Positions 12,072-24,663 of a DNA stretch of 64,000 nt are shown here, in pieces. The stretch lies in contig NC_090120.1 in NCBI RefSeq assembly GCF_023973825.1, positions 248,001 to 312,000 on the forward strand. The letters are read 5' to 3'. Position numbers and translations under genes: made by a program. The stretch is from Plasmodium brasilianum (lineage: Eukaryota; Apicomplexa; Aconoidasida; Haemosporida; Plasmodiidae). The notes under the pieces were generated by a model. The model searched no databases. It saw nothing but the letters and a program-made list of their open reading frames with translations, and had not been told where the DNA came from. Positions within the stretch are counted from its first letter, which is position 1; each line of letters starts with the position of its first letter.

Positions 12072-12941
12072 ATGCAACAAAATACAAATATGCTTACCTT
12101 TTTTACAAATGCTACTGTTTTTTCCATTTTAATATGGACCTGGAATTATTTCGATGAGGTGCCATGATAATTATATATAAATTGTTTTTGTTCTTTAATA
12201 TTTTATTTTTATATATAAAAAATTTTCTTTATTAAAATAATATATAAATATACTCTTTTGTACGTGGGATATGAGCCTTTACTTTTAGTTAACTATCTAT
12301 CGTAAGGCATGAGACGAAGAATACAACGAAAATAACACATTCTCTAAGATTTAGAGGATTACTAAGTAGTGAAACAAAAGTTTCGGATGCACGAAAAAAT
12401 AAATGTTTGAAAAAGGAATAAATTATTTATTATACAAAAAGGATGATTCCTCTGTAGAAAGACTAAATTCAATAGAGCATGATGTTGAATTTCGAAAAAA
12501 ATTTACTAATTTAATTCAACGTGATATTTGTCAGCAAGAATTTTAAAATTTAATGAAATACGCAAAATGTTAAAATCGACATGATTCACTCAATTTCAAA
12601 TATAATTTAAAATAAAAATATAACTTAAAGCATTATGATGATGACGAAAAACATGAAAACTCACATACTTATTTCTGAAAAGGTAGACTCAAAGAATGAA
12701 TCAGATTTATTATAAAGAGTTCAACTAATAATCATTATCACATTAAACATCAAAATATACATAAAAATATTTTTTATTTAAAAAAAATCCGTCAAGTATA
12801 TTATTCAGTTAAGTCAAAAAAGAATTTCTTAAAATATTATACGTATTTTTTACTATAATTATATTTTGTATTACTATTTCACTGTTGTGCTGCCATGCAA
12901 AATTTACGGGTAAACAATATGTATTTTTAAAGTTTACATAA
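12072..12941 (+). pseudogene. Pv-fam-d-like exported protein pseudogene
   Basis: Exon 1 at 12072-12158 is an intact 29-codon reading frame (MQQNTNML..., with SILIWTWNYF near residues 18-27). A donor GT follows at 12159 and an acceptor (cttttag) ends at 12288, giving a 130-nt intron. The second exon hits a TGA at 12310 and then continues in other frames. One piece reads RFRGLLSSETKVSDARKNK, the next reads KKDDSSVERLNSIEHD and FRKKFTNLIQRD. The repeating Asp-Asp..Glu-Arg-Leu-Asn / Phe-x-Lys-Lys-Phe pattern resembles the P. vivax Pv-fam-d type exported proteins. Near the end a hydrophobic stretch (FFTIIIFCITISLLCC) precedes a stop at 12939-12941. Several frameshifts and stops mean it cannot make a full protein. 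The family call is moderate; pseudogene status is firm. Confidence 0.6.
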
Positions 12942-14383
12942 AATTACAAATTGATCTGTCTTAAATTAATATATATAATATTATTTAATACATAAATCTA
13001 AATCCAGATATGAATATAAAAAAAATATTCTCTATGAAAAATAAATCTTATAAATTTTCAAATTAATTACAGTTATTTAAGAGTACATAAAATTATATAT
13101 ATTTAATAGTAAAAAAATATGTTTCTAATACAATTATATAATATTTGAATGTTTTATTTTTGCATATATAATTTAAAAAAAATTTTTAATATAATTCTAT
13201 ATATGTAGTAGTATAAATAAATTCTTTATATTTTAATAGTTACATTACATTATTTAAATTTTAAAATTTATGTAAAAATATACTATCTAGATATATGTAT
13301 ATGCTTACACAATATCACATAATTGTAGAAAACATATATTTGTATTCATTCCTTTAATTTTAACTTAGCTATTTATAGACATATATAAATACATAAAATT
13401 TTATTATTATGAAAAAGAAAAAAAAAAGAATTTACCAATTATATCTATTAATATATGATTATATTTAATTCATAAAATTACCCTCTAATCATATAATTAA
13501 TAAGAAAAAACATATTGTATATTTATCTATATAATTTTAATACAATAGATATTTAAAATTTTTTTAAAAATTGAATTAACTCTACAATTAAAAGTAATAA
13601 TAAAAATTAAATATCCCTAATTTTTCAATCGATTGTAAAGATTTAAAAATCCGAAGACATTAAATAATTGTAAATAAAAATTTTTCAATAAAGATATCAT
13701 TTTATTATATATTTTCCTATTTGAACAATTCAAAGAAGGAGGAATGTTCGTTAAAAAGCTTTTTACAATAAATATACTTTATAAGAAATTTATCATAAAA
13801 CATATAATAGAATAAATATTAAGTTTTTTTAAATTAGATATATATATGAATATATATATATCAACACAACAAAACACATTCATTTTATTTTATTATATAC
13901 AAATAAAACACATTTATTTTTAATTTATATACAATAATACATTTTTTTTATTCTGTGAAAAAATGATCACTTAAGAATAGAACGAGACAAGAAAAATAGA
14001 AAAATTCTCTTTTTAATATAATTACGTATTATCACACTTCAATTATAATATATGAAATGTGCTATTTAATACTATATTTAACATGAAAATATTTATTTTT
14101 CTTAAAAATTTATTTAAAGATAAATATATATTATAACATAATATTTAATTATACAGAACGAATTTATTAAAATACAGATACAAAAATATTAAAACATTTA
14201 AATTTATCTACAAACAAAAAAAATATTTTTTATATTGATATGTTTCAAAAAATTTAGGTATATATATCTGTACCTGTAAAATTTAAGGAATTAGAAGTAC
14301 ATATAAAAAAGGTACATATCTTAAAATATTACATATAATACTTCTTATTATATATTTCCTTAACAAAATTAGTATATTATATA
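12942..14383. other. Non-coding interval, 3' flank of the 14.4 kb gene
   Basis: No gene is seen. The 3'-flank block near 14185-14250 belongs to the minus-strand gene on the right. The region around 13860-13950 ('aaaacacatttatttttaat') resembles 41365-41400 downstream of the 41.9 kb gene. Confidence 0.45.
14185..14250 (-). promoter_or_regulatory. Conserved 3'-flank block of the 14.4 kb locus
   Basis: 'aatattaaaacatttaaatt' followed by an A-rich run and a T-rich run, about 135-200 bp past the stop codon. It is the clearest copy of the block shared by the minus-strand genes. Role unknown. Confidence 0.32.
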
Positions 14384-15281
14384 TTATTCATTTAACTGGG
14401 CACACAATTTAATTTTATTATATTTCTCTTTATTTTTAAGGATCTTAAAAATTACTGTAACTACTAATATAACTATTGCAATCAAAAATGCACCAAAAAA
14501 TATTTTAAAAAAATGATGTCTCAAATCACCTAGCATGGTCTCTACAAATGGTTCCCACCATTTGTCTAATTTCAATACTTGGAAAACTTTTCCTTTCTTT
14601 TGTGGTAACAACTCGTGATATTGTAATATAGGCAATCCTATTCCAAACAATAATATAGGAAGAAATATATAAACAAGATAACGGTATTTTCTAAATTTTA
14701 GTTTTTTCGAAGCTATAGTAGCAATCATTCTGTTTCTTTTAATATAATCATCATGATCTATTTTTTTGACCCATTTTTTTTCAAATTGGAAATGCTTTCC
14801 ATCAAAGAATCCATTATTATAATCAATCACTTTTATATAGTATTGCCCATTTTTTAATGAACTTACATTGGAGCTTTTGTTTTTACCTTTAGCCACTTTT
14901 TCATCAGTAGATATATATTTTTGTTCCTTCTCACCATTATTTGGCATCACTTTTAACCATATATTACTAGAATTAATATGTTTCTTATTTTTTCCTAGTA
15001 ATCTACAAGTTCTTTTACTTAATTTTCTTACAAAGTTGTATTTACTATCAACGTATTTGTTAACTATACTCTGAGAATACTAAGTAAATTTTAGTATTTA
15101 AAAAGAATATATTATGTAATGGAAAAAAACATTATTATAAATAAAACAAGAAAAATATAAATGTCATAAATATCCTTAAATAATATTATCATACCACATC
15201 ATTGCAAAAAAGATGTATCAAACTTAAAAAGACAAAAGCACAAATTTTAATAGATAACTGTAACTTAATGTTTTCTTCCAT
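14384..15281 (-). CDS. fam-m type exported membrane protein, intact
   Basis: Exon 1 is 15281-15195 (29 codons), the intron 15194-15071 (124 nt, phase 0), and exon 2 15070-14384, giving 257 residues. Exon 1 encodes a hydrophobic signal or anchor segment but lacks the Trp usual at residue 21. Exon 2 begins with RKLSKRTCRLLGKNK (a PEXEL-like motif without an acidic fifth position), then a Lys/Ser-rich linker, KNGQYYIKVIDYNNGFFDGK and HFQFEKKW, KKIDHDDYIKRNR, a first membrane segment (YLVYIFLPILLFGIGLPIL), a soluble loop with paired Trp (KWWEPFV), a second membrane segment (FFGAFLIAIVILVVTVIF) and the tail ILKNKEKYNKIKL. This is the best complete example of the fam-m type in the window. It is probably exported into the infected erythrocyte; the molecular role is unknown. 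Confidence 0.85.
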
Positions 15282-18210
15282 AATTTATATCTTTAATTTA
15301 GTAATATATTCACTAAGCAAATAATTTAGAATATTATATTATATTTCTAAAGTTAAAGAATGCTGTAATATTTATAAAAGTTTTTTAATATAGCTTCACA
15401 AGTAGTTATTACTATGCATATATCTATAATACATTTTACATCGACTACGAAGAAAAATTACTTTAAAAATTTATTTTATAGTAATAATCTAAAATTAATT
15501 TAAAAAAAAAAAAATCCCATTAAAATACAGTTATTGAATACATTAATTAATATTCAAAATACAAAATAGAACTATTAGATATAGTGTACTAATCAAATAA
15601 TTTTGTTATCAGTACTTTTCATCATAAAATATAAAAAAAGAATATATATATGATTTCTTAATATTTGGAATGTATGAGCTTTATAAACAACATAAAACGT
15701 TTAGAATATATTTACAACGATCTCCTCTATATATTAGGATAATAATTACAAATTTTAAGTATGTTATCATATAAATAATTCTAATTTTATAAAAGTTATA
15801 TTTTAGAAAAACCCATAATTATCATTAAAAAGTAATAATTATAATATCATAATTATGATGATTATAATAGATAAAAAGATATTACGTACAAAAATTTTTC
15901 TTGTATTAATTACTAATGATTTTTAATTAGTACTTATTTGCATACAACTTTTTACTATCTATGACATATATAAAAAGTTGAATTTATAATGTACTACTTA
16001 TAGTCCTTAAAGAAATGTAATTTTTAAATAGATTCAAAGGCTACCTCTTTAATTTTGTGCCATGATTTTTGAAAATTATAATTCTTATTTAATTTTATTT
16101 TGTATTATTATTTATAAATGAATTATCATCATATATATCTGCAAATTTTAATTTTATTTTTTCAATTAAATATATGCAATTATTACAAATATTAACATAT
16201 GTAAAATAAAGTATTAATATCAAAAATTAGTAAAATATATAATATTTAATTTTAGTGATTTAGAAATATTTCAAATGAAATAAATTTACAAAAAAGAAAA
16301 ATATATATATAATTTTTAACGTATTTATTACAAATGAAAAGGAATAACAATAAAATTTAAGAATATATACAATTTATTAATTTTTCTGCTTTTTTTTATA
16401 TGGAATATGTAATTTTTTATTTATATTTTTACCCAAACTTTGTGCAAGAGCACGTATTAAAGGTATAATATAATCAACAAACATAAATATATAAACAAAT
16501 AATAATATACTAAAAACATTTTTACCGTAATTGTTAGTTATTTCCCAGTATTTTTATTCCTTTGAATTGTAATTCGAACATTGAAAATTCCATAAATAAA
16601 TCCCTCAAAACATTTGAAATTATATAAAATATAACGTTATGTATTTGTTCGCTTAAAAAATTATTATACTTCCAATAATATATTTAATATATTTGAAAAA
16701 GTTAATTATCAATTAATATATTTATATATATTTGAATTGTTTTCTTTCTAAAAATAACCTATTCCATCAGAACTTCTTTCATTTAAATAATAAAATTTTG
16801 AAAAAATAAAATATATTTAAATTATCACATAATGAACTATGCTGTTGTAGATAGGTTTTAATTCTTATTTAATACTATTTGCCCTTTCATATTTTAAAAG
16901 TAGTATAAATTAATACGTATATTTCTTATTATGCATGCAATGTAAGTACATATTAAAATTTTTAAAAAGTTTTTTTCATAAAGCTATCAAATACAGAAAG
17001 ACCAAAAAATAAATAACATTATATTCATTTATTTATTCTAAAATATGTATTAATAATTACAGAAACGCAACCATAATATATCGCTATTTTTTGAACTATT
17101 TATTGTGGTATATTATTCTAAGTACATAGACTTATTATATTATTTTGTTTTATTATAAAGTTAATTTTTTTATTTCATTTTAAAACGTATAGTAGTATAA
17201 TTAATATTAAAATGAAATTATGCTAGTAATTTTTCATTTTTTGGAACAAGTAAAAAAACTTATTTTCATTAAATAATATATATAATTATATATTGCTTCA
17301 ATTAACAGTTATAACAACTTAAAACATTCCTATTCAAAAGTGACAATAGTCATATACATAAGTATATATTCGTATAATAATTTATACTCTTCTAAAATTG
17401 CTAAGAGATACATACCTTTAATAATTAACATTTAGCCAATTTATATATATATTCAATGTTAAGTATCATAAGGACATTCTTTATTATGTACTTTTCAGAA
17501 CTTTAGACACAATATATAATAATTTATATATTATAAGTGTTCATTTCTCCATAAAGTGTATTAAATATAAAATAATATTAATAGTATAATTATAACAGTT
17601 TAACTGTTTATGTTAGAAATAAATAACGAAAATGACACAATAGAAAAAAAAATTGCTATCAATTCTAATAATTTTTTGGATTATAATTTATATTATTTTG
17701 GAAATCAAAGGAATAAATAGAATTATTTACATTAATACAATTAATAATATTTATGTATATTTATGTACGTGTATTAGGATAAGAAGAAAAAAAAGACTCA
17801 ATACATATATAATTATATTTATACACGATAATATATATATTATCTCTTAATGTTAGTTATATGTAATTTTCTATTGATAGCCATTTTTTTATTTCTTTAT
17901 AAATTGAATATTAACATTATATGATATATCCTTAAATGTTATTTAATATAAAAATGTGATTATGATATATATCCAGTTATATTGTACTTATGTAAAGTAA
18001 AAAAAAAAGATAGCAATAATATAAAATAAATATTGATGTATTCAATTATTTTATAATTCTCATAAAAATTACAGTGTTGGAATAATTTCATTATTTATGT
18101 TAATTAATCATATTTATTATAAATTATGCTACTGATAAATAAGAACATAAAAATTTGTATTTTTTGTTCAGATGTTTATTTTCAACGATATAAAGAAATA
18201 ATGTACAGTC
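15282..18210. other. Non-coding divergent intergenic region
   Basis: This separates the minus-strand fam-m type gene from the plus-strand STP1 gene, so it should hold two divergent promoters. The upstream box of the fam-m type gene is at 16041-16080. A string near 15724-15745 ('cctctatatattaggataat') resembles one near 35397. An open stretch at 17653-17850 is low-complexity Ile/Tyr and is rejected. Confidence 0.5.
16041..16080 (-). promoter_or_regulatory. Conserved upstream box of the 14.4 kb locus
   Basis: 'ttgtgccatgatttttgaaa' lies about 780 bp upstream of the start at 15281. It matches the boxes near 7181, 35711 and 43560. Regulatory function is inference. Confidence 0.35.
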
Positions 18211-20705
18211 ATGGGTGGTTCACAATCCATAGTAATATTAATTTTTTATAACTGAATATATGAATAATTTATTTATTTATTATAAAAAAAAAAAGCGATA
18301 ATGCAACCAACATAAAATTTAGTACCTACATATTTCCTAATTATCGCTTTGAATATAGCTCTTAAGAGGAGAACGTGATGAATTGAACAGGTGGGCTACA
18401 TCACATAAAATAGTAAATAAAATAAATTATATTATAAGTAAAACTCGTTTCTTGAGTACTAACGGTATTAAAAAAGAAGAATTTAGGAGACAATGCTTAA
18501 ATTTGGTGAATTTTCTAATATTACAAAAGAATGCACGCCCAAATATTTTATCACAAAGACGGTGGGAAGCATTACTAAAAGAATTTTTAAGTAGATACTT
18601 TAACAAGCCTAATACACATGGAATATGTCCTTTTATATTAAAAGAGGAAGAAAGAGACCTTTTAAAATTATCATATAAGGCGCATGATTTCTGTGAAGAA
18701 AAAAATAGTCTACTAAAAGTTCTAGTACCATACAAAACAGAAGATGAAAATACATATAAATGTAACGGTGATCCTAAATGTATAAATAACTTTAAACAAT
18801 ATAATGCGTGGATTATAAAAATAAGAGAAGTTTTTTTTAAAAATGATATCTTTAGAAAATCCCAAGCAATACCTCCACAAATCCATTTTCCAAAAAATAA
18901 TTGTAACGTATTCAAAGATGAAACTTTTCATGAACTCGTAAGCGCAGAATTGGATCAATTTCCAAATTATCAATATTCAGATAAAACACAAGCAAATTAC
19001 AAAGAAAACGTAGGAGAACAAAGTATAACACCAGATCCACTTATACAAAAAGAAAATACTGCTGTAGAAGAGGATTTTCCATTTTCAGATAAAAATGAAC
19101 TTCATATTACATCACTATCCGAAGTTCCTATAGAGGAAACTTCAAAAATTCAATCTGAAATTGATAACATAAAACAAAATTTTTTATTGCAAGTTCTTAA
19201 ACATTTGGAAACTCCCCAAGGAACAATAAAACCTCTACTTGAAAAAATATTTTTAAGTAATTATAATGAAACTGCCTTATCAGCACATAGTGAATACATT
19301 GTTACCCAAGATTCTTTAGTTCTACCCTCATTCCCTATGAACACTTGTATCATCAGTACTACCTATTTTTCTATTTTTGAAATTACTATTTTAAAAAAAA
19401 TATATATTTAAAATGTATTTATAGGTCAAAAAGGAAATACATCAATCAAGTATATATTATCTTTTCTAATAAATTTTCCAATAGTTATTCTATTTTTCTT
19501 TTTTATTAAAGTAATATAAACCTTAAATATTAAATATATGGTAAACACATAATTGTTTTAATAAATTTTCTTATAAATCCTTTTTTACTGTACTGCAGCA
19601 CGCGTTAATGAGGATATTTAAAAAAAATAAAAAGACAAAAAAAAGACAAGTAAAATTACTGAGAATGGTAACATCTTCACTTGCTAGTAAAAAAACTAAG
19701 TTTTTAATGGATAAACGTATGGAAGATCCCTTATATAATGATGAAGAAATCATAAAAAACATAAAAATACATGAATCCAATATGATTAAAAACACAAAAA
19801 CATCAAAGAGAAAAAAGGAAAGAACAAAAATTATAATAGAAATACATATGGAAGTGCTCAAAGAATTCAGAAATGAAGAATGGAAATTCATCAAAAATGA
19901 ATTTTTATCAATATGCATAGAAGAGTTTACAAATAAGATATATAACACGCATTCTCATTTAAAAAACGATGTATTGATAACTCAAAGAAGTAACAGAATA
20001 AATGATATTGAACAACAAAAATTGCTATGGAATAAATGGATAAAAAGATACGGAAATCTTTCAGAAAAATTGAAAAAAGAAGAATGGTTTAACAATTTAA
20101 AAAATGAATGGAAAAAAGAAAAAGCCTACATAGAAGAAATGGAAGAATTAAAAAAGATAACTTCTAACGAAAACCACAACTTTTCATTTTTAGAAAGAGA
20201 AATAGAAATATTGAAACAGTGCTTATTAAAAAAGGGTATTATTATAGAACAGTATCTGGAACAAGACTGGTTTAAAGGATTTGAAGAGGAATTGCAGAAT
20301 GAGTTATATAAGTTCGAAATTAAAGAAACTATAAATGATGGTCCACTAATAAATATGGAAGAACTGGAGCATAAAGAATTTTATCAAGTATTATATAAAT
20401 ATGTAAAAAAAAAATTACTAGTAAAACTTTGTACACTCGTATTTATAACGATATTGGAAGAATGCAGAAAAGAAGAGTTGATATATAATAGAGAATTATA
20501 TTTTGATACTTCCATAAATGAATGGAAGATAGAAATGGATTTAAGGAAAAAATTGGAAATTGCAAAAAACATAACTGATGCTAACGAAAATTTTTTGGAA
20601 AATAAAGAAAATATGGGACTTATGGGGAAAGACAACATTAAAAAGGAGATAGCCGGTTGGATAAGTGAAGACAATGCAAATATAAATTTCACAGTTAATG
20701 ACTAG
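18211..20705 (+). CDS. STP1: STP1 (SURFIN-like) membrane protein, four exons
   Basis: Proposed exons: 18211-18231 (MGGSQSI), 18359-19355, 19425-19510 and 19599-20705, all joined by GT-AG introns of 127, 69 and 88 nt that keep frame, for about 736 residues. The large second exon holds a Cys-containing N-terminal domain (FRRQCLNLVNFLI, RRWEALLKEFLSRYF, NTHGICPF, AHDFCEEKN, YKCNGDPKC), then an acidic linker. Exon 3 is a membrane segment (YILSFLINFPIVILFFFFIK). Exon 4 encodes a basic juxtamembrane stretch (KKNKKTKKRQVKLLR), then DPLYNDEEIIKNIKIHESN and a Trp-containing charged helical domain with repeated Glu/Asp-Trp motifs (RNEEWKF, KEEWFNNLKNEW, EQDWFKGF, INEWKIEM), ending at TAG... after FTVND. 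Order and motifs match P. malariae STP1 proteins, relatives of SURFINs whose cytoplasmic part has Trp-rich domains. No frameshift or internal stop was seen. The first micro-exon is inferred from splice signals and is less certain than the rest. Confidence 0.85.
18292..18350 (+). other. Inverted repeat in STP1 intron 1
   Basis: AAAGCGATAAT at 18292-18302 and its exact reverse complement ATTATCGCTTT at 18340-18350 could form an 11-bp stem with a 37-nt loop. The right arm ends 8 nt before the proposed 3' splice site, so pairing could bear on splicing of the first micro-exon. Function is inference. Confidence 0.6.
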
Positions 20706-23700
20706 GAATTACACAAAACATTTGTAGCAGGAAAACACATTTTATAAATACATATTCATACGTCCAAAATATATTTGGACGATATTTAATAGAAAACATA
20801 TGTTTTCAAAGAAAAATAATTTTAAAATAACCTTATATAGTAAGCGAATGAAGAAGAAGAACCTACGATAATAAGTAATATAAAAGAAATGATAAACGTC
20901 ATATATAAAAATTAATATGCATATTTTTAAAAGATATTCATAAAATATATAATATTTTTTATCTCCGTAAGAATAATTGGATAAGATTTATATTAACTTT
21001 AGATCAATAAAACTAGGAATTCGTTAATGCATATATAAAAAAAAATTAATTATTTTGTATTAATTATTAGAATATTAATTCAATAAGTTCTAATTAATGT
21101 TTTTTGGTTTAATCCATAATAACTAATTTTATTAGTAAACTTCTAAGATACGTTAAATATATAACTTATTATTTCAAATGCATATTAATTTCTTATATAT
21201 TTATATAGATAGAAATGATATATATATTATTAATACAAAATATTGAAAATTAGGCTCCCATAATAACTTTAAAGAGAATATTAGTAACCTACAAAAGAAT
21301 TCATTTAATTATATGCATATTATTTGTTAATTCTTTTTTTGTTATTCTTTAAGAGTAATTTCCTTTTACTCTGAGCTATAATAAGAACATCTTTAACTCA
21401 CCTTTAAAAAGAAAAATTATTACATTCTTAACTTATTTTTCTTTCATTATATAATATAAAGTTACATGTTATGGTGTATATCACTCTTTAATATATATAA
21501 TCTAATATGAATTTTAGTGAATTTATTTTTAATCGAATACTTTATTAAATAAATAATTGTATTTCTTTTGGCATAATGAATTGTAAAGTATAATATATAT
21601 ATATAATAAATAATTTTATATTCCAAAATTATAATATGCTTAATTAATAACATTATATTATATTCATTATTTTATATTGTTTACATTGGTAAAAATGTGT
21701 ATGCACATATATGTATAATCCATGGATACATATATTTTTTACATAATTAATATATGTTGTTTCCTTTATATCTGTTTGACATCTAAAGTGAATGATTTAA
21801 AATATTTTTGAAATTTTGGAAAACATAATTATTGTTACTAATTTAATTGTAAAAGACAACTATAAAAATGGAATAAGCCTTAATATATATAATTAAATAT
21901 TTAATAATATTTAAATAATATTACTTTTATTCGTAGAGTAAGACAAAAGAAAAATAGAAAGCTTCTTCATATATACTTTATTATTTACTGTTTTTCTGTA
22001 ATATAAAATGAATGTTAATAAAATAATTAAAGATACAGCAGTAGTAAAATATAGTTGTATTGAAATTATGTATTTTTTTTTTCGAAAAATATTTTAATAA
22101 ATTTAAAAATATAATATATTACTTTTTTATTTTTGCTTATTTTATTATATTGTATGTAATGTAATTATATGGTATTAAAGATATGATCTTAAATCACTTT
22201 TTATAATTAAAAATGTTTATTACATTAAATATTAGAGAAAATTTAAATATAATTTTTCAGAAATTATTAAAAACCTAATTTTAAAACAAATTAATACATC
22301 AAATATACAACCAAAAAGCAAAGCATAACATTATTATTTCAACTTGACTTTTGCATTTGTTTCATCCATATAATATATTATACCTTTTTTTTACATATAT
22401 ATACATATTTTACAAATTACTTGAATTCACAACAAATAGTAATTTCATTTTACATATAATATATTTCTAATATATATATCTCACTCAATTATTATGAAGA
22501 CCTTTTATATTAGTTATATATAATAAATGATATAAGTTATTAAAAATGAACACAATGATAATGATCAAGATATAACCACAGCTTATTACATATTTTTGCA
22601 TATATAATAATATTCACAGAATTCTTATTAGATTATAAAAATTTTTTAAAATTAAGCTTTGTGAATACATACATCTCGATATACCATAAGTAATAATATT
22701 AATAATACGAATTATTAATACTTGGATATATATTTTGTTTTTTGAAAGAATTACTCATAAATTTTAATCACTTTCATATTTTTTTGGATATATATTTACC
22801 TCTTAATTAACATTATGTTAAAAATGTATTATAAATAAAAATGTTCTTCACTTTAAAACACTTTATTTTAAATTTAATATATCATTTCACATTTCATATA
22901 CATAATTCGTGAAGAGCAAAAACTCTTAAACAAAACTCTTAAACTATAATCCATCATTTTTAACAATATTTTATATTAGACACATATTAAATGTTTGTAT
23001 ATGTAAATTACAATACAAATTAAGGCGCTTTTTATTGATGTTCTTGGTATTTAATGTAGAAAAGGCATTAAATATACGGGGCTATAAGTAAAAATATAAA
23101 TATATTTTAAATACTTAACAATTTATCGTTATAAAACTTAACAAAAATTGTTTTCATATATTATACAATATTATATCTTCTAAAAAACAAATAAATTGTA
23201 AGAACTTGCATATATATATATATATATAAATGAAAAAGTTTCTTAAAAATGGTAATTTTTTCTTTATTATAAACATAACATACATAAGGAATCAATTTTG
23301 ACATATTCATTATAGATTATTTTACATCGAAAAAATATTTAATAAAAGCAATATATGTTTATATCGCTTAAGTAAATATTACTAAATCATAATGTATTAA
23401 TATCGTAAGAAAAAAAAAAAATAATATTTTAATGCTATACTGTAAAAATAACGTAGGAAATTTTATGTAACAATTTTTTATTCCTAGTAATGTAAATTTA
23501 TTATTTTTAGTTATTTTGATTATTTGCTACATTTATATTAGGAAATCCATACTTCTCTCTTTATAAATTCATTTTTAATTATTCTATAATGCAAAAGAAT
23601 TAATAATAAATGTATAAAAAATAAATAACATTTCAATTAATTTTGTATACATAATACATTATAACATTTTCAACATAAATACATTTATTATTTATTTATT

Positions 23701-24663
23701 TTTTTTTATTAATTTTTTTTTTTAAAGAATAATATTTTTTTTCGCAAAAAAAATTTAAAAAAAGAAAGTTTAACTTATTCTAATATTTATTTTTAATATA
23801 ATTTCATATTTTGTGTTAAAAATGCTTTTTAATTAACACTAAAACCACTAAATTCTGAGGAAAAATAAATAAAATTATGTGTAAGTTTTTTGAAAAAAAT
23901 AAAAATTTTATTTATGATATACAATGTAAAATAAAATTGAATACAAATAATATATTTTTTATTATTAGTAGATCACTCAATATTTATTAAGAAGAAATAT
24001 AATTATGTTGATATTGTTATAAATTACATTCAAATAAGTTTTATTAAATTATAATTATTACATAAATATTTTTTTTCTACAATCATTATGTTTATTGTAA
24101 ATTATTTTAAAAAATTTTTTTATATGTATGAATTAAGATAACTTTAATATATTTTAAATTATTTTAATTAAATACAAAAATTTTAAATGATATTTTTTTT
24201 AAAGCTAAGTTACAACATATATATTAGGTCATGTAAATTTTTTATATTTTATTTGTTTTAGTAAACAAAAAAACAAAGTTCCTCACAATGTATGAATAAT
24301 AATATATAAATAAATTTTTTTGAAATAAATTATTCATATATCTTCCTTAGTTCCAATTATTTAATTAAATGTTTTCTAATGATATTTCAGAATCTAATCT
24401 ATTTATATTATTTTAAATAGTATTTTTTCAAAGAAATATTACTATAATATTTTTATTTAATATATTTTTTATCGTATTACATTTGTAAAAATCATATAAC
24501 TATTATATTTAAATATATTTAAAAGTAAAAATTTTAACATTTTGAAGCATCACAAAATAATAAACGACAAGTATAATTAATCTTCTATTTAATATTATCG
24601 AAAAAAATTTATTCCAAAAATTAAATTATCACAAAACATTTGACTCCTAAAATTAAATCCGAA
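20706..24663. other. Non-coding interval downstream of STP1
   Basis: No gene is supported. A short perfect hairpin follows the STP1 stop at 20761-20781. The remainder is AT-rich with a TA run near 23211-23228 and many long T and A tracts from 23690 to 24320. The right part is the 5' flank of the plus-strand secreted protein gene. Confidence 0.5.
20761..20781 (+). other. Hairpin 56 nt downstream of the STP1 stop codon
   Basis: CGTCCAAA at 20761-20768 and TTTGGACG at 20774-20781 form an 8-bp perfect stem with a 5-nt loop. Its place suggests the 3'UTR of STP1. It is the only nearby stem with four G:C pairs per arm in AT-rich surroundings; a role in transcript end or stability is only a guess. 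Confidence 0.45.

Noticed and set aside
18427..18915. 162-codon minus-strand frame overlapping STP1
   Set aside because: Shadow of STP1 exon 2; the sense strand has STP1 motifs and consistent splice sites.
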